A stretch of 64,000 nt of DNA from contig JAJECO010000040.1 in NCBI GenBank assembly GCA_022822005.1, forward strand, positions 64,090-128,089, given 5' to 3'. This stretch comes from Candidatus Poribacteria bacterium. Its GTDB lineage: Bacteria > Poribacteria > WGA-4E > PCPOR2b. The position numbers and the translations under genes are program-made. Below are positions 36,482-45,044 of the stretch, one piece after another. The number at the start of each line of letters is the position of its first letter. Within the stretch, counting starts at the first letter, position 1. The notes under the pieces were generated by a model. It had not been told where the DNA came from and made no database searches. It saw only the letters and a program-made list of their open reading frames with translations.

Positions 36482-36759
36482 TTAAGTTGAAACCACCGGG
36501 TGTTGCGTTCGGTCCGTATATGGAGCAATCCGGCATCTATCAGTTCTGTGAATCCTTTCTCAATCTCCCACTTGGACAGACTGATCTGTTGCAGCCGTTT
36601 ATCTAACTGAGGCGCCCGGAACCAGCCATCCTTCATTGGGGATTGGTAGGTATCGCGAAAAACCTCCAGCGCACCATACAAACGCAGCGCTGTTGAGGAA
36701 AGCCCTACTAACGGGTTGATTGCGCTGTAGCGAGATAGTATTGCTTGTATCAGAGACAT
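36478..36759 (-). CDS. Small winged-helix-like protein upstream of maf
   Basis: A 93-residue protein with no clear family. The C-terminal half (APQLDKRLQQISLSKWEIEKGFTELIDAGLLHIRTERNTRWFQL in outline) has the helix-turn-helix-wing pattern of a small DNA-binding or replication-type winged helix, ending in two basic strands. ATG 36759 is preceded by AGGAGA. It is coupled to maf by a four-base overlap. Possible transcriptional regulator; not confirmed. Confidence 0.6.
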   Translation of the reverse strand: MSLIQAILSRYSAINPLVGLSSTALRLYGALEVFRDTYQSPMKDGWFRAPQLDKRLQQISLSKWEIEKGFTELIDAGLLHIRTERNTRWFQLK

Positions 36760-36821
36760 CGTTCTCTCCTGGCGTAACATCAATGTTGAGCTAACTCTTG
36801 CAACCCGTTATGCTGATTTAC

Positions 36822-36849
36822 ACTATACGGTTTTACGAAGGGCGCTCAA
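36822..36849 (-). promoter_or_regulatory. Promoter for the small regulator-maf pair
   Basis: On the minus strand TTGAGC (36849-36844), a 16-bp spacer and TATAGT (36827-36822), about 65 bases upstream of the start at 36759. Confidence 0.5.
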
Positions 36850-36956
36850 TACATTAGAACGTTCAACCAGAGAAAACCGTTTCAAAAACAGATATGTTGG
36901 ACTTTCTCCCCTCCTATTTTTTTTATAACCGGCGCAAAATTTCTATTTGGGCCAGC

Positions 36957-37817
36957 CTAATCATTCTCGACACGCACTGTGCCGTCTGCGTCCACCGCCA
37001 GCTTGCTGGAGTGGAGTGATGAACAAGGTCCATGCATAACGGCACGTTGCGCTTCTGTCATACCTTCCACAAGTTCCTCTCCCCAATAGATTTCCGGAGG
37101 TGCTATTTCCCGGGCTGCACCTGTCCGTACAGAGGTTCGGTCAGCGTATTTGAAGAGCACCGATCGCCGACGATGTTCAGCACGCCAAGGGAGTGTGCCG
37201 TGCGTTTGGGCACCGTCCATGAAGAAAATCACGTCCCCCGCCTTCAGTTCCGGTTGGAGGACCACCCCCATATCATCGTCGCAGGTTCGCACGCCGTGGG
37301 GCATGGCAAATCTCGATTTGTGGCTGCCGGGAACGCAGGCGAATCCCCCATCACCTGCGTTGATATCAGTGAGCTGCCAAGTTACAGTCACTCCACCGCA
37401 GTGCATCCTATTATTCTGATGATGGTAGGCAACGTAGGGTCTGTGCGGTTCACCCTGCCCGTGCAGGGTCAGCCCCTCGGTACCTTTCACACTATCGGTC
37501 ACCCAAGGGCCGTGATCGAAACGGAAGCCTGTTCCACACATTACATTGAGGCGCATAATGATCTGTGGATGCACGAGCATCTTGCGGAAAGGATCACAAT
37601 ACGGTTCTTCCAGTTCAAGTAGACCATGGAGGGTACGTGCTTCAGTGCCTCTCAGAGTCTGAGAATCCCGGGCGCCCTCGTTGGGGCCACCGACATAGAT
37701 TTGATCGGCACAGTGATCTATCGCTTCATTGGCTGCCGCAATTTCATCGGCGGTCAGTACATTTCTGAGGATAAGGTATCCGGTGAGGTCCCAGAAGTAG
37801 CGTTCACGTTTGTCCAT
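36957..37817 (-). CDS. PhyH-like protein with H-x-Q in place of H-x-D (tandem copy 2)
   Basis: A 286-residue member of the phytanoyl-CoA dioxygenase superfamily. The distal His206 (THGTLPW), the Arg cluster at 216-218 and the GDGGFACVPGSHKS core are kept. Where the H-x-D iron ligands should be, judged by distance to the PGSH motif, the protein has YHHQN at 131-135, so a Gln replaces the Asp. An alternative His is His119 in LHGQGE. The upstream tandem gene has the same change. ATG 37817 follows GAGAGG. It is either a non-canonical iron enzyme or a catalytically altered paralogue. Confidence 0.8.
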   Translation of the reverse strand: MDKRERYFWDLTGYLILRNVLTADEIAAANEAIDHCADQIYVGGPNEGARDSQTLRGTEARTLHGLLELEEPYCDPFRKMLVHPQIIMRLNVMCGTGFRFDHGPWVTDSVKGTEGLTLHGQGEPHRPYVAYHHQNNRMHCGGVTVTWQLTDINAGDGGFACVPGSHKSRFAMPHGVRTCDDDMGVVLQPELKAGDVIFFMDGAQTHGTLPWRAEHRRRSVLFKYADRTSVRTGAAREIAPPEIYWGEELVEGMTEAQRAVMHGPCSSLHSSKLAVDADGTVRVEND

Positions 37818-37876
37818 TTTACCTCTCTCCATTTGGCGGGTTATATCCGTGCGGCAACTGTGTTGACTCGGTTCTA

Positions 37877-38752
37877 CTATGTAACCCAAGTTTTCTTTCC
37901 GTCCGATTTAAGCAATGGAAGGTCGCCCCCTGTATGAACACCCGGACCGTAAAGTACGGCATACTGTTCGGGCGAGAGAGTCTTCGTCCAGTCGCCAAAG
38001 CGTGCTTCAGGGGTAAAAAATCGACCAACCGCGCGGGCAACGCCGCGAGACGCGTATTTGTAGAGTATGGAACGCCGTTCACCCTCACCCTTCCAAGGGA
38101 GCGTGCCGTGGGTGGCAGTTTCTGCAAAAAAGAGGACATCCCCTGCCTTCATCGATGGTTGCACAGCCAACCCCATGTCGTCTTCCACGCTCCGGACACT
38201 TTCAGGTGTGGGTTCGCAGGATTTGTGGCTTCCGGGAACAACTGCAAACCCTCCATCGCCTTCATTGACATCAGTGAGTTGCCATGCCACAGTAACACCT
38301 CGACAGTAGATAGTTCCGTTCTGCTGATGATACCAAACAGCCGCGCTGAACGGTTCGCCTGCTCCATGTAGTTGATGCCCTTCCGTTCCTGCTGTCGCTC
38401 CAATCATCAACGGCCCATGATCGAGCCGAAATCCTTTCCCGCACATTGCGTTTAGGCGGGAGACAACCACCGGATGGACGAGGAGATCGCGGAAAGGTTC
38501 TCGATAAGGTTTCTCCCACCCTAACATTCCCGTCAGTTCCAATCGTCCTGTTTGCCCCTGAAGTGTTGATGATCCGCGGGCAAGCCCACCATCATCAACC
38601 GAACGGGCTCGAATTTTCTCGGCATAGTGGTTAATTGCGGCATTACATATGTCAACCTCTTCTGGCGTCAGTGCACCACGAACGACGAGGTAGCCCGTAA
38701 GGTCGAAAAAGTACTTTTCCTCATCGGACATGACAAATTTATTGCTGTCCAT
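37877..38752 (-). CDS. PhyH-like protein with H-x-Q in place of H-x-D (tandem copy 1)
   Basis: A 291-residue paralogue of the gene that follows it. Shared blocks include DLTGYL near residue 17, FRLDHGP near 108, GTEG and LHGAGE near 122-133, YHQQN at 141-145, VAWQLTDVNEGDGGFAVVPGSHKS in outline, and THGTLPW with distal His215 and Arg226-227. No Asp or Glu follows the candidate iron-binding His142 at the +2 position. AGGAG lies 7 bases before the ATG, and an 8-bp inverted repeat lies just upstream. The two genes are 59 bases apart and very likely cotranscribed. Confidence 0.8.
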   Translation of the reverse strand: MDSNKFVMSDEEKYFFDLTGYLVVRGALTPEEVDICNAAINHYAEKIRARSVDDGGLARGSSTLQGQTGRLELTGMLGWEKPYREPFRDLLVHPVVVSRLNAMCGKGFRLDHGPLMIGATAGTEGHQLHGAGEPFSAAVWYHQQNGTIYCRGVTVAWQLTDVNEGDGGFAVVPGSHKSCEPTPESVRSVEDDMGLAVQPSMKAGDVLFFAETATHGTLPWKGEGERRSILYKYASRGVARAVGRFFTPEARFGDWTKTLSPEQYAVLYGPGVHTGGDLPLLKSDGKKTWVT

Positions 38753-38775
38753 GGAATTTTCTCCTAAGTCTTAAG

Positions 38776-38802
38776 TGAGATTCTGAACCATTTTGAATCT
38801 CA
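38776..38802 (-). promoter_or_regulatory. Inverted repeat upstream of the tandem PhyH pair
   Basis: TGAGATTC (38776-38783) and GAATCTCA (38795-38802) are perfect arms with an 11-base spacer, 24 bases before the start codon at 38752. This is a candidate operator or leader hairpin; no T-tract follows. Confidence 0.45.
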
Positions 38803-38861
38803 AGCCTCCGCCAGATAAACTCTGAGACGTTGCACAGGTCGGCAGGCGGAAGTCAGAACAC

Positions 38862-39488
38862 TTACAAACGTTCGATACGTTCAATGAGAAGCGTCGCGAG
38901 GGTTTCAACCTTCTCTTCACTCGAAACGCTCACATCTGCAAATTCCTTGCTCGGTTCAACCCAAGCAAAGTGCATAGGCCGCGTTGTTGCATAATACTGT
39001 TGGATGCACGAATCCACCGTGCGTCCACGCTCTTGGATGTCGCGCACCAATCGACGGATAAAGCGGATATCAGGAGGCACGTCAACGAATACTTTCAGAT
39101 CAAGCAGTGACCGGATAGAGTCAAATGCGAACAGTAGAATTCCTTCGATCAGGACAACCGCCTTGGGCTGAAGCGTGAGGGTTTCAGGGCGGCGCGTGTG
39201 CGTCGTGAAGTCGTAGCGTGGCACCTCAACGGCCTGTCCACATCTGAGTTGGCGTATCTGTTGAGTCAATAACTGGACGTCCAACGCGTCCGGATGATCA
39301 AAATTTACCTCTGCCCGCTCTCTAAGAGGAAGGTGACTGAGATCTTTGTAATAGGCATCAAGACTCAACACGACGGATCTATGCCCGCCGAGTCGTTTTT
39401 GAACCGCTGCGGCAAGTGTTGTTTTGCCAGATCCACTTCCGCCTGAAAATCCAACGAGGGTGGGTATCAATTCGAGTAGGGTATCCAT
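38862..39488 (-). CDS. udk: Uridine kinase
   Basis: A 208-residue P-loop kinase that phosphorylates uridine and cytidine. The Walker A GGSGSGKT lies at 16-23, DAYYKDLSHLP carries the substrate-binding Asp, NFDHPDALD is the family signature, and YDFTTHTR and EGILLF follow in order. The length is normal. The RBS is weak. It could in principle be a phosphoribulokinase relative, but the NFDHPDA motif favours uridine kinase. Confidence 0.9.
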   Translation of the reverse strand: MDTLLELIPTLVGFSGGSGSGKTTLAAAVQKRLGGHRSVVLSLDAYYKDLSHLPLRERAEVNFDHPDALDVQLLTQQIRQLRCGQAVEVPRYDFTTHTRRPETLTLQPKAVVLIEGILLFAFDSIRSLLDLKVFVDVPPDIRFIRRLVRDIQERGRTVDSCIQQYYATTRPMHFAWVEPSKEFADVSVSSEEKVETLATLLIERIERL

Positions 39489-39568
39489 AAGGTCATCGTC
39501 AACACCTACGCGAGGTAGCGTACTGTTCGCGGGTAATAACGAAAGACAACATGACCGTCGAAGCCAAA

Positions 39569-40081
39569 TTATACACCTGTATCCCTATCTAACTCAAAAT
39601 CCGCGAGGGCATCTCGTTCGTTTTGGTAGATAAACTTCTCCAGATTCGATGCTCCTAACTGATTGAAAATACGTGTGAGTGTTTCAGATAACCCGTAAAC
39701 TTTGAGGTCACCGCCGTTTTGTCTCAATTCATTAGATTTGCTGACCAAGATGCCTAATCCTGAGCTATCAATTCGGCGACTCCTACTGAGATTTACGATC
39801 ACTTTCATCGTGTTTCGCTCGATGAGCTCCTCAAGTATTTGGCGCAACTGAACCGATGAGAGTGCGATGAGGTCAGTATCGACATCAACAATTTGAATTG
39901 TTGCTTTTTGACGTTGGATCTGACGCCACGTATCGACCGCGATTTGCACCTCCGCACTCGACAAGGGATCAGCTAAGCCCATCACTTTATAAGAAGCGAT
40001 ATCATCCGGCGCCTCAGCTGATAAATCCAAGTCATGTTCTGGTGGAAGGTATTCGCGGATTGTAATTGATCTTGTTGCCAT
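39569..40081 (-). CDS. STAS-domain protein (anti-sigma factor antagonist-like)
   Basis: A 170-residue protein. The C-terminal 110 residues form a STAS domain with the diagnostic LSRSRRIDSSGLGILVSKSNELRQNGGDLKVYGLSETL in outline; the Ser in DSSGLG is the usual phosphorylation site. The first 60 residues (REYLPPEHDLDLSAEAPDDIA) are not conserved in simple antagonists. AAAGGA lies before the ATG at 40081. No anti-sigma kinase or phosphatase is adjacent. A terminator-like hairpin sits in its leader. Confidence 0.82.
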   Translation of the reverse strand: MATRSITIREYLPPEHDLDLSAEAPDDIASYKVMGLADPLSSAEVQIAVDTWRQIQRQKATIQIVDVDTDLIALSSVQLRQILEELIERNTMKVIVNLSRSRRIDSSGLGILVSKSNELRQNGGDLKVYGLSETLTRIFNQLGASNLEKFIYQNERDALADFELDRDTGV

Positions 40082-40101
40082 GAGAGATTCCTTTCTCGTA
40101 T

Positions 40102-40138
40102 AAAAAAACTTCCTCACTTCAACCCATTAGTGGGAAGA
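40102..40138 (-). promoter_or_regulatory. Terminator-like hairpin in the STAS leader
   Basis: On the minus strand CTTCC-CAC pairs with GTG-A-GGAAG (one bulged A), followed by seven T residues (40108-40102), about 20 bases before the start codon. No minus-strand gene lies upstream, so it cannot end another transcript; it could be an attenuator. Confidence 0.5.
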
Positions 40139-40288
40139 GGCTGGTTGTCCTTATTTTACCTTAGTTCCTCATGATAGGTCAAATAAAATCACTATGTCCT
40201 CTCGATCAAACCATGTTACAATGTGGACACTATAGCAGGTAGAAACCTTAGTGTTTATCCCTTATTTCAATTATCAAGGAGTCCTTTC

Positions 40289-41692
40289 ATGAACACCTCA
40301 AATCCGCCCAATATTCTGCTCATCATGTCCGACGAACATGCCCCGATGTACAGTGGCCCTTACGGACATCCTTTGGTCAAGACCCCGCATCTGGATCGCC
40401 TCGCTGCCGACGGTGTTACGTTCAGTAACGCCTACTGTAACTCTCCCCTCTGTATGCCTTCACGGATGTCCTTCATGACAGGTCGTTACATTCATCACAT
40501 CGGTGCTTGGGACAACGCAACCCCGCTCCCGTCTGATACTGTCACTTGGGCACATCTGTTGCGCGGCGTCGGTTACGATGCAGTCCTATCTGGAAAGCAG
40601 CACTTCGAAGGACCGGACCAACTTCACGGATTCCGCTCCCAACTTGCCCGTGATCTCCACGCCGAGAACGATCACGGTATCCTTGATTGGGAAAACGGTA
40701 CTCCCGCTGCAAACCGTCCATGGTATGGGCTTGAGGAGGCAGGTCCGGGAACCACCACGGAAATCGAAGTAGACGATCTGGCTGAGGAGCAGGCATTGAC
40801 CTACCTCCGCGATCCGGCGCGCAAGGATCAGCCTTGGGCACTCAACGTCTCTTTCATCGCGCCGCATTTCCCGCTCGTGGTGCCGCAACGATTTTGGGAT
40901 CTGTACCCTCTGGATAACATTGACCTTCCAGAGATTCCGGACGGACATTTAGAAAACCAGCATCCTGTCTTCAAGCGGATGCGGAGTATGTTTGGTTGCG
41001 TTGATTTTCCTGAAGAATTGGTACGGAGAGGCCGTGCAGGTTACTACGGTCTCATTACCTACCTCGACGAAAAAATCGGTCATCTTTTTGAAGCCCTCGA
41101 AGAGACTGGGCAGCTGGATAACACTGTAATTGTGTATACCAGCGATCACGGTGAAATGAACGGTGAGCACGGCATGTGGCGAAAGTCTAACTTCTATGAA
41201 GCCTCCGCTCGTGTCCCACTTCAAATTGCATGGCCCGGACATTTGCCTGCCGGACGTCGGGTCAATGAGGTTGTATCGCTTGTAGACCTTATTTCCACCG
41301 TTGTTGAGATCGCAGGCGCAACACCTATCACGCCTCTGGATGGCGATAGCCTGCTTCCTTTAATGCATGGAGAAGCGGAAGACTGGAAGGATGAAGCCTT
41401 TTCCGAATACTTGGCGCACGGTGTGCAACGTCCGGTCGCGATGCTCCGGCGGGGTAGGTATAAACTTATCTATAGCTTAGGCGACCCGCCCCAACTCTAC
41501 GACGTTGAAACCGATCCGAATGAATTCCACGACCTCGCTGGGGATAGCGCCTATCAGTCGATCCTCGAAGACCTACAGGCACAGCTGCTATCTGACTGGG
41601 ATCCGGTTGATTTAGAACAACGTGTACGACGCAGTCAGAAAGAACGGGCACTTATTAACGCTGCCACCGAGGGGGCGTGGCGAAAGTTTTAG
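40289..41692 (+). CDS. Sulfatase (formylglycine type)
   Basis: A 467-residue arylsulfatase-like enzyme. The FGly site CMPSR at 55-59 in SPLCMPSRMSFMTGRY fits the C-x-P-x-R code for Cys-to-formylglycine conversion. NILLIMSDEHAPM holds the first metal ligands and VIYTSDHGEMNGEHGMW the second. Size and the absence of a signal peptide resemble choline-sulfatase-like or iduronate-type cytoplasmic enzymes. ATG 40289 follows AAGGAG. No maturase (FGE or anSME) is in the window. Sulfated polysaccharide or small sulfate ester is the likely substrate. Confidence 0.9.
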   Translation: MNTSNPPNILLIMSDEHAPMYSGPYGHPLVKTPHLDRLAADGVTFSNAYCNSPLCMPSRMSFMTGRYIHHIGAWDNATPLPSDTVTWAHLLRGVGYDAVLSGKQHFEGPDQLHGFRSQLARDLHAENDHGILDWENGTPAANRPWYGLEEAGPGTTTEIEVDDLAEEQALTYLRDPARKDQPWALNVSFIAPHFPLVVPQRFWDLYPLDNIDLPEIPDGHLENQHPVFKRMRSMFGCVDFPEELVRRGRAGYYGLITYLDEKIGHLFEALEETGQLDNTVIVYTSDHGEMNGEHGMWRKSNFYEASARVPLQIAWPGHLPAGRRVNEVVSLVDLISTVVEIAGATPITPLDGDSLLPLMHGEAEDWKDEAFSEYLAHGVQRPVAMLRRGRYKLIYSLGDPPQLYDVETDPNEFHDLAGDSAYQSILEDLQAQLLSDWDPVDLEQRVRRSQKERALINAATEGAWRKF

Positions 41693-41749
41693 CGTACCTT
41701 GAGGGAATTACGGCACGGCGATCTTCCACATCCAGTGGAGGTGTGGGGT

Positions 41750-41933
41750 TTATAGTGAATTATAGAAATAAGTGGACCTGTACCAATAGCTCCGACCTTC
41801 GAGAAGTTTCCAAAGTCCCCCTGACAAGTGGTACATCCCGCCTGTCCCGATTCATCGGGGATTTATCGGGGGCGGGATTTAGGGGGTTAGTTGTACATCG
41901 AAAGTGTATAAGTAATTGTAGAATTCACCATAA
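41750..41933. mobile_element. MITE-like element with terminal inverted repeats
   Basis: The left end TTATAGTGAATTATAGAAAT (41750-41769) matches the reverse complement of the right end TAATTGTAGAATTCACCATAA (41913-41933) with about four mismatches. The 184-bp interior has no open frame but carries nested palindromes: TCCCGCC at about 41847 with GGCGGGA, and CCCGATTCATCGGG. This is the structure of a non-autonomous element; no transposase in the window would move it. Target-site duplication was not established. Confidence 0.5.
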
Positions 41934-41965
41934 TTGACTGTTTATAGGTCCGTCAGTCCAATTTT

Positions 41966-42823
41966 TTAGAGGGAGGCGGGATCATCAAGGCCCAGAAGTC
42001 CCAATGTATCACGATGCAAGATCTGGGATGGCAGATCTTCCGGCAGAGGGGGTAGTCGCATCTCTTGGGAGAGTTTAACAACATCATGTAGTCCCTTGAT
42101 GGATTCATCGAAAGTGGTTATAGGATAATCGGTGCCGAAAAGCAGCTTGTCGGCGACACCGTATTCGACCGCTAACCGCAGCGAGTTGTAGTATTGCCAA
42201 GGACGGTAGAATAGGGCGGAGATATCGGCGAAAACATTGGGTTGCTTGCGGATAAGGACAATGGCTTCGGCTTCCCAAGGGTGTCCGATATGGGCGATGA
42301 TCATCTTCAGGTCAGGATAACGAAGCGCAATATCTTCGAGCAGAACCGGATTAGCGTACTTGAGCGGTGCCTTCCGGGGATAGGTTGTGCCTTGATGCAA
42401 CATAATTGGCAGCCCAAGTTCCTCAGCACGCGCAAAGATTTTCAGGGCACGTGGGTCCAGCGGATCCCAGCCACCGTAGATTGGACTCATCTTCAGCCCA
42501 CGAAGCCCTAACTCTTGAACAGCCCGGTCCACCTCCTCAAGTGCGTGACCTTCAGTTGGGCAGATTGCCGCAAAGCCTATTAGTTTCTTCGGATCCGTGC
42601 GGATATATTCGGCTACGGTGTCGTTGACTGTAAGGAATCCAGTAAGCGGTGCGCGCAGTCCAAATACAATGGCACGGTCTGCTTTTGCCACAGCGGAGGC
42701 ATGCATCTCCGGTGTAATGTCCAAATCAACCTCTTGTTGACGCATGATGTAAGTTTCGCGAGCGAGTTCCTCGGTGAGTTCCGCTGGATATCGCCAGAAA
42801 TGGGTGTGACAGTCAATGATCAT
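41966..42823 (-). CDS. TIM-barrel amidohydrolase (amidohydrolase 2 family)
   Basis: A 285-residue metal-dependent hydrolase or decarboxylase. IIDCHTHFW carries the H-x-H pair, GLKMSPIYGGWDP and LPIMLHQG supply the mid-barrel residues, MIIAHIGHPW the His, and LLFGTDYPI the final Asp. It is only distantly like the amidohydrolase in the sarcosine oxidase operon. It is convergent with the sulfatase across a MITE-like element. Substrate unknown. Confidence 0.82.
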   Translation of the reverse strand: MIIDCHTHFWRYPAELTEELARETYIMRQQEVDLDITPEMHASAVAKADRAIVFGLRAPLTGFLTVNDTVAEYIRTDPKKLIGFAAICPTEGHALEEVDRAVQELGLRGLKMSPIYGGWDPLDPRALKIFARAEELGLPIMLHQGTTYPRKAPLKYANPVLLEDIALRYPDLKMIIAHIGHPWEAEAIVLIRKQPNVFADISALFYRPWQYYNSLRLAVEYGVADKLLFGTDYPITTFDESIKGLHDVVKLSQEMRLPPLPEDLPSQILHRDTLGLLGLDDPASL

Positions 42824-42971
42824 GGGTATCCCAACCTTTTAACGCTATGTCATGTAGCAATTTAGCTATTGAATCCCTGCTAATCTGAACCGAGCTGCAA
42901 GTGTACGTTGATTAAACTTTAAACCCTCTTTCGGCTCATACCGTACTATATTGGCTCATCAACAATAAATA

Positions 42972-43865
42972 TTAGTTCGTTTTCCTCGCAGCCTGAGAAT
43001 ACTCAACAGCAAACGCAATCATTGCCTCTGCGACCTTGATTCCGGTAACCGCTTCAATTTCTTCAAATCCCGGTGAAGGATTGACCTCCAACACCATCGG
43101 GCCCGCTTGTGTCTCCAACAGATCTACCCCCGCAATACTTAATTCCATAGCTTCCGTAGCCCGGATTGCCGTGTCGATATATTCGCTTTGAAGCTCCACA
43201 GGATGGCCTTGTCCCCCGCGGTGAACGTTTGATCGAAACTCGCCTTTCTGTGCCGTTCTTCTCATGGCAGCCACAACCTTTCCTCCGACGACAATCACGC
43301 GCAGATCGTTCCCCGCCGATTCTTCGATAAAAGGTTGGATGACATAGTCTTGATGGAGATCACACATTGCGCCGATCGCTGATGTAAGAGACCCCGGCGT
43401 GTCGAGCAGTAAGATTGCGTTGCCGTGGGTTCCCTCAAAGGGTTTCATTATGAAAGGATATTCACCGGTCTGCTCTGCAGACCGATCCACATGACGAGCT
43501 GAACCTGCAGCAAAGCTGGGTGGGACGGGCAGCCCATGTTGGGCAAGAATACGGAGGGTACGAAACTTATTTCGGGCGTTTACAATCGCGTATGATCGAT
43601 TGACCACCGGTGTATCATTCCACTCAAGATGTGCCACCACCTCCTCGCCATATCGCGCAGTTGTAGCACTCAGGCGTGGGAGTACGACATCGAAATCTGT
43701 GGCAGGGGTTTCTTCGTAGTAGATAGACGCCCTTGAACCGCCGATGTGGAGATAGAATCCAAATGGGTTGAGAACTTGCGGTATGTGTCCGGCTGCGAGG
43801 GTCGCTTCAGCCAAACGCCGCGTGGCATGGTTCTGCGTACCGAAGGAAATAATGCCAATTTTCAT
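42972..43865 (-). CDS. RimK-type ATP-grasp ligase
   Basis: A 297-residue ATP-grasp protein of the RimK family, members of which add glutamate to proteins, F420 or pterin cofactors. Seen are the N-terminal domain (DVVLPRLSATTARYGEEVVAHLE), EYPFIMKPFEGTHGNAILLL for nucleotide binding, DYVIQPFIEES, DLRVIVVGGKVVAAMRR, and the Mg-binding VLEVNPSPGFEEIE. ATG 43865 matches the family start. It lies 86 bases after the P-loop/deoxyribosyltransferase-like fusion gene on the same strand. The protein or cofactor substrate is unknown. Confidence 0.88.
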   Translation of the reverse strand: MKIGIISFGTQNHATRRLAEATLAAGHIPQVLNPFGFYLHIGGSRASIYYEETPATDFDVVLPRLSATTARYGEEVVAHLEWNDTPVVNRSYAIVNARNKFRTLRILAQHGLPVPPSFAAGSARHVDRSAEQTGEYPFIMKPFEGTHGNAILLLDTPGSLTSAIGAMCDLHQDYVIQPFIEESAGNDLRVIVVGGKVVAAMRRTAQKGEFRSNVHRGGQGHPVELQSEYIDTAIRATEAMELSIAGVDLLETQAGPMVLEVNPSPGFEEIEAVTGIKVAEAMIAFAVEYSQAARKTN

Positions 43866-43951
43866 GCTGGTATAGACTAAATCCTGACCTTGTTGGATTG
43901 TGCCAATGCTTACCAAACCGCACATTTCGCGATCCTAGGGTCGTCCCTCCA

Positions 43952-44986
43952 CTAAAGTCGCATCTGCTGATCTTCCAAAAAAGTTTCGAGTTCCTCAATG
44001 GAATCAAAGATTCGTTCACACAGATGCTCGAAAAATGGACTGCGTGCATGGGCGTATACAGCATAAACCGGTTTGTTATAGCGGGAAGCAAAGTTCATCT
44101 CACTCAAGACCCCAGGGGAGAGTTTATCGGTTGGATAGATAACAATAATAAAATCGCTCTGGTGGATGAATTGGTAGTCCCTGGAGATGGTGCGTGTCTT
44201 AATCTGGACATTGAAATCTTGATCGATATCACTTACAGTTGTAATTTCCCCGTCAGTTGTCTCCTCCTGAGGTGATTCCGTAGAATGAATCAGGTCCATA
44301 TCTGCAATGTCGAGCGGATCAAAGATGATAAAGTTTTTCCGCATCTTTGAGCCAAACTCTCGGATGCTTTGAATCTGATCCGGTGCGTCTTGGCGAAGAA
44401 GTGTGATCGGATAGCTCAGGTAGAATTTTTTCTTCTTTGAAAAGAGCAGGTCATAGAAGTTTTCCAGATTGTGCTGTCGAGCAACGGTATAGTGATTTTT
44501 TTCCTTGAGGTTCGCAAACTGCTTGGTCAGGAATTCTTCTTCATCGAGCCAGACATTAATTTCATCGCGTCGCATACCCGCCCACTGCGGATTATCTTCT
44601 ATACGTTGAGCAATGTCGGCAAGATTGTCAACCACATTGACGAACACGTCACCCGGGAAACCCTGCATATCCTTGAATGAGACACCTTCAACCAGTTTTC
44701 CATTCCAGCGGAAGCAAGCGTGCAAACCGACGAAGGTATGATCATAATCGTGCGCGATATTGGCAATCTCATAGAAAGCCGATCGGCGCGCCAACGAAAG
44801 GACAGCGGGATCCGAGTCAAGCACCTTGTCCGTGAATTGGATTCCGGAAGCTGCAGCCGCGTTGTGCATAAAATCGCCGACGTTGAAAAACCCAATCCGG
44901 ATTCCTTTATCGCGGCAGAGTGCTTTAAACTCTCCCATCAATTCTTTTCGCCCTGAACAACTGATTCCTGTGCAAATAATGTTCAT
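43952..44986 (-). CDS. P-loop kinase-like domain fused to a deoxyribosyltransferase-like domain
   Basis: A 344-residue protein. The N-terminal half starts with a P-loop variant, CTGISCSGRKELM (Gly-x4-Gly-Arg-Lys in place of Gly-Lys-Ser/Thr), and resembles adenylate-kinase-like ATPases, with GFFNVGDFMHNAA and FVGLHACFRWNGKL. From about residue 185 a second domain begins: FYLSYPITLLRQ, then FIIFDPLDIADMD, QSDFIIVIYPTDKLSPGVLSEMNFA and PVYAVYAHARSPF. This has the secondary-structure order and the GV-x-x-E motif of nucleoside 2-deoxyribosyltransferase-like folds. A good GGAG precedes the ATG. Neither domain's substrate is known; the gene neighbours a RimK-like ligase. Confidence 0.65.
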   Translation of the reverse strand: MNIICTGISCSGRKELMGEFKALCRDKGIRIGFFNVGDFMHNAAAASGIQFTDKVLDSDPAVLSLARRSAFYEIANIAHDYDHTFVGLHACFRWNGKLVEGVSFKDMQGFPGDVFVNVVDNLADIAQRIEDNPQWAGMRRDEINVWLDEEEFLTKQFANLKEKNHYTVARQHNLENFYDLLFSKKKKFYLSYPITLLRQDAPDQIQSIREFGSKMRKNFIIFDPLDIADMDLIHSTESPQEETTDGEITTVSDIDQDFNVQIKTRTISRDYQFIHQSDFIIVIYPTDKLSPGVLSEMNFASRYNKPVYAVYAHARSPFFEHLCERIFDSIEELETFLEDQQMRL

Positions 44987-45044
44987 TGGAATTCTCCGGT
45001 TGGGGTAGACCTAAATGTGTTTAGCGAGTAGAAGCAACTGACGT

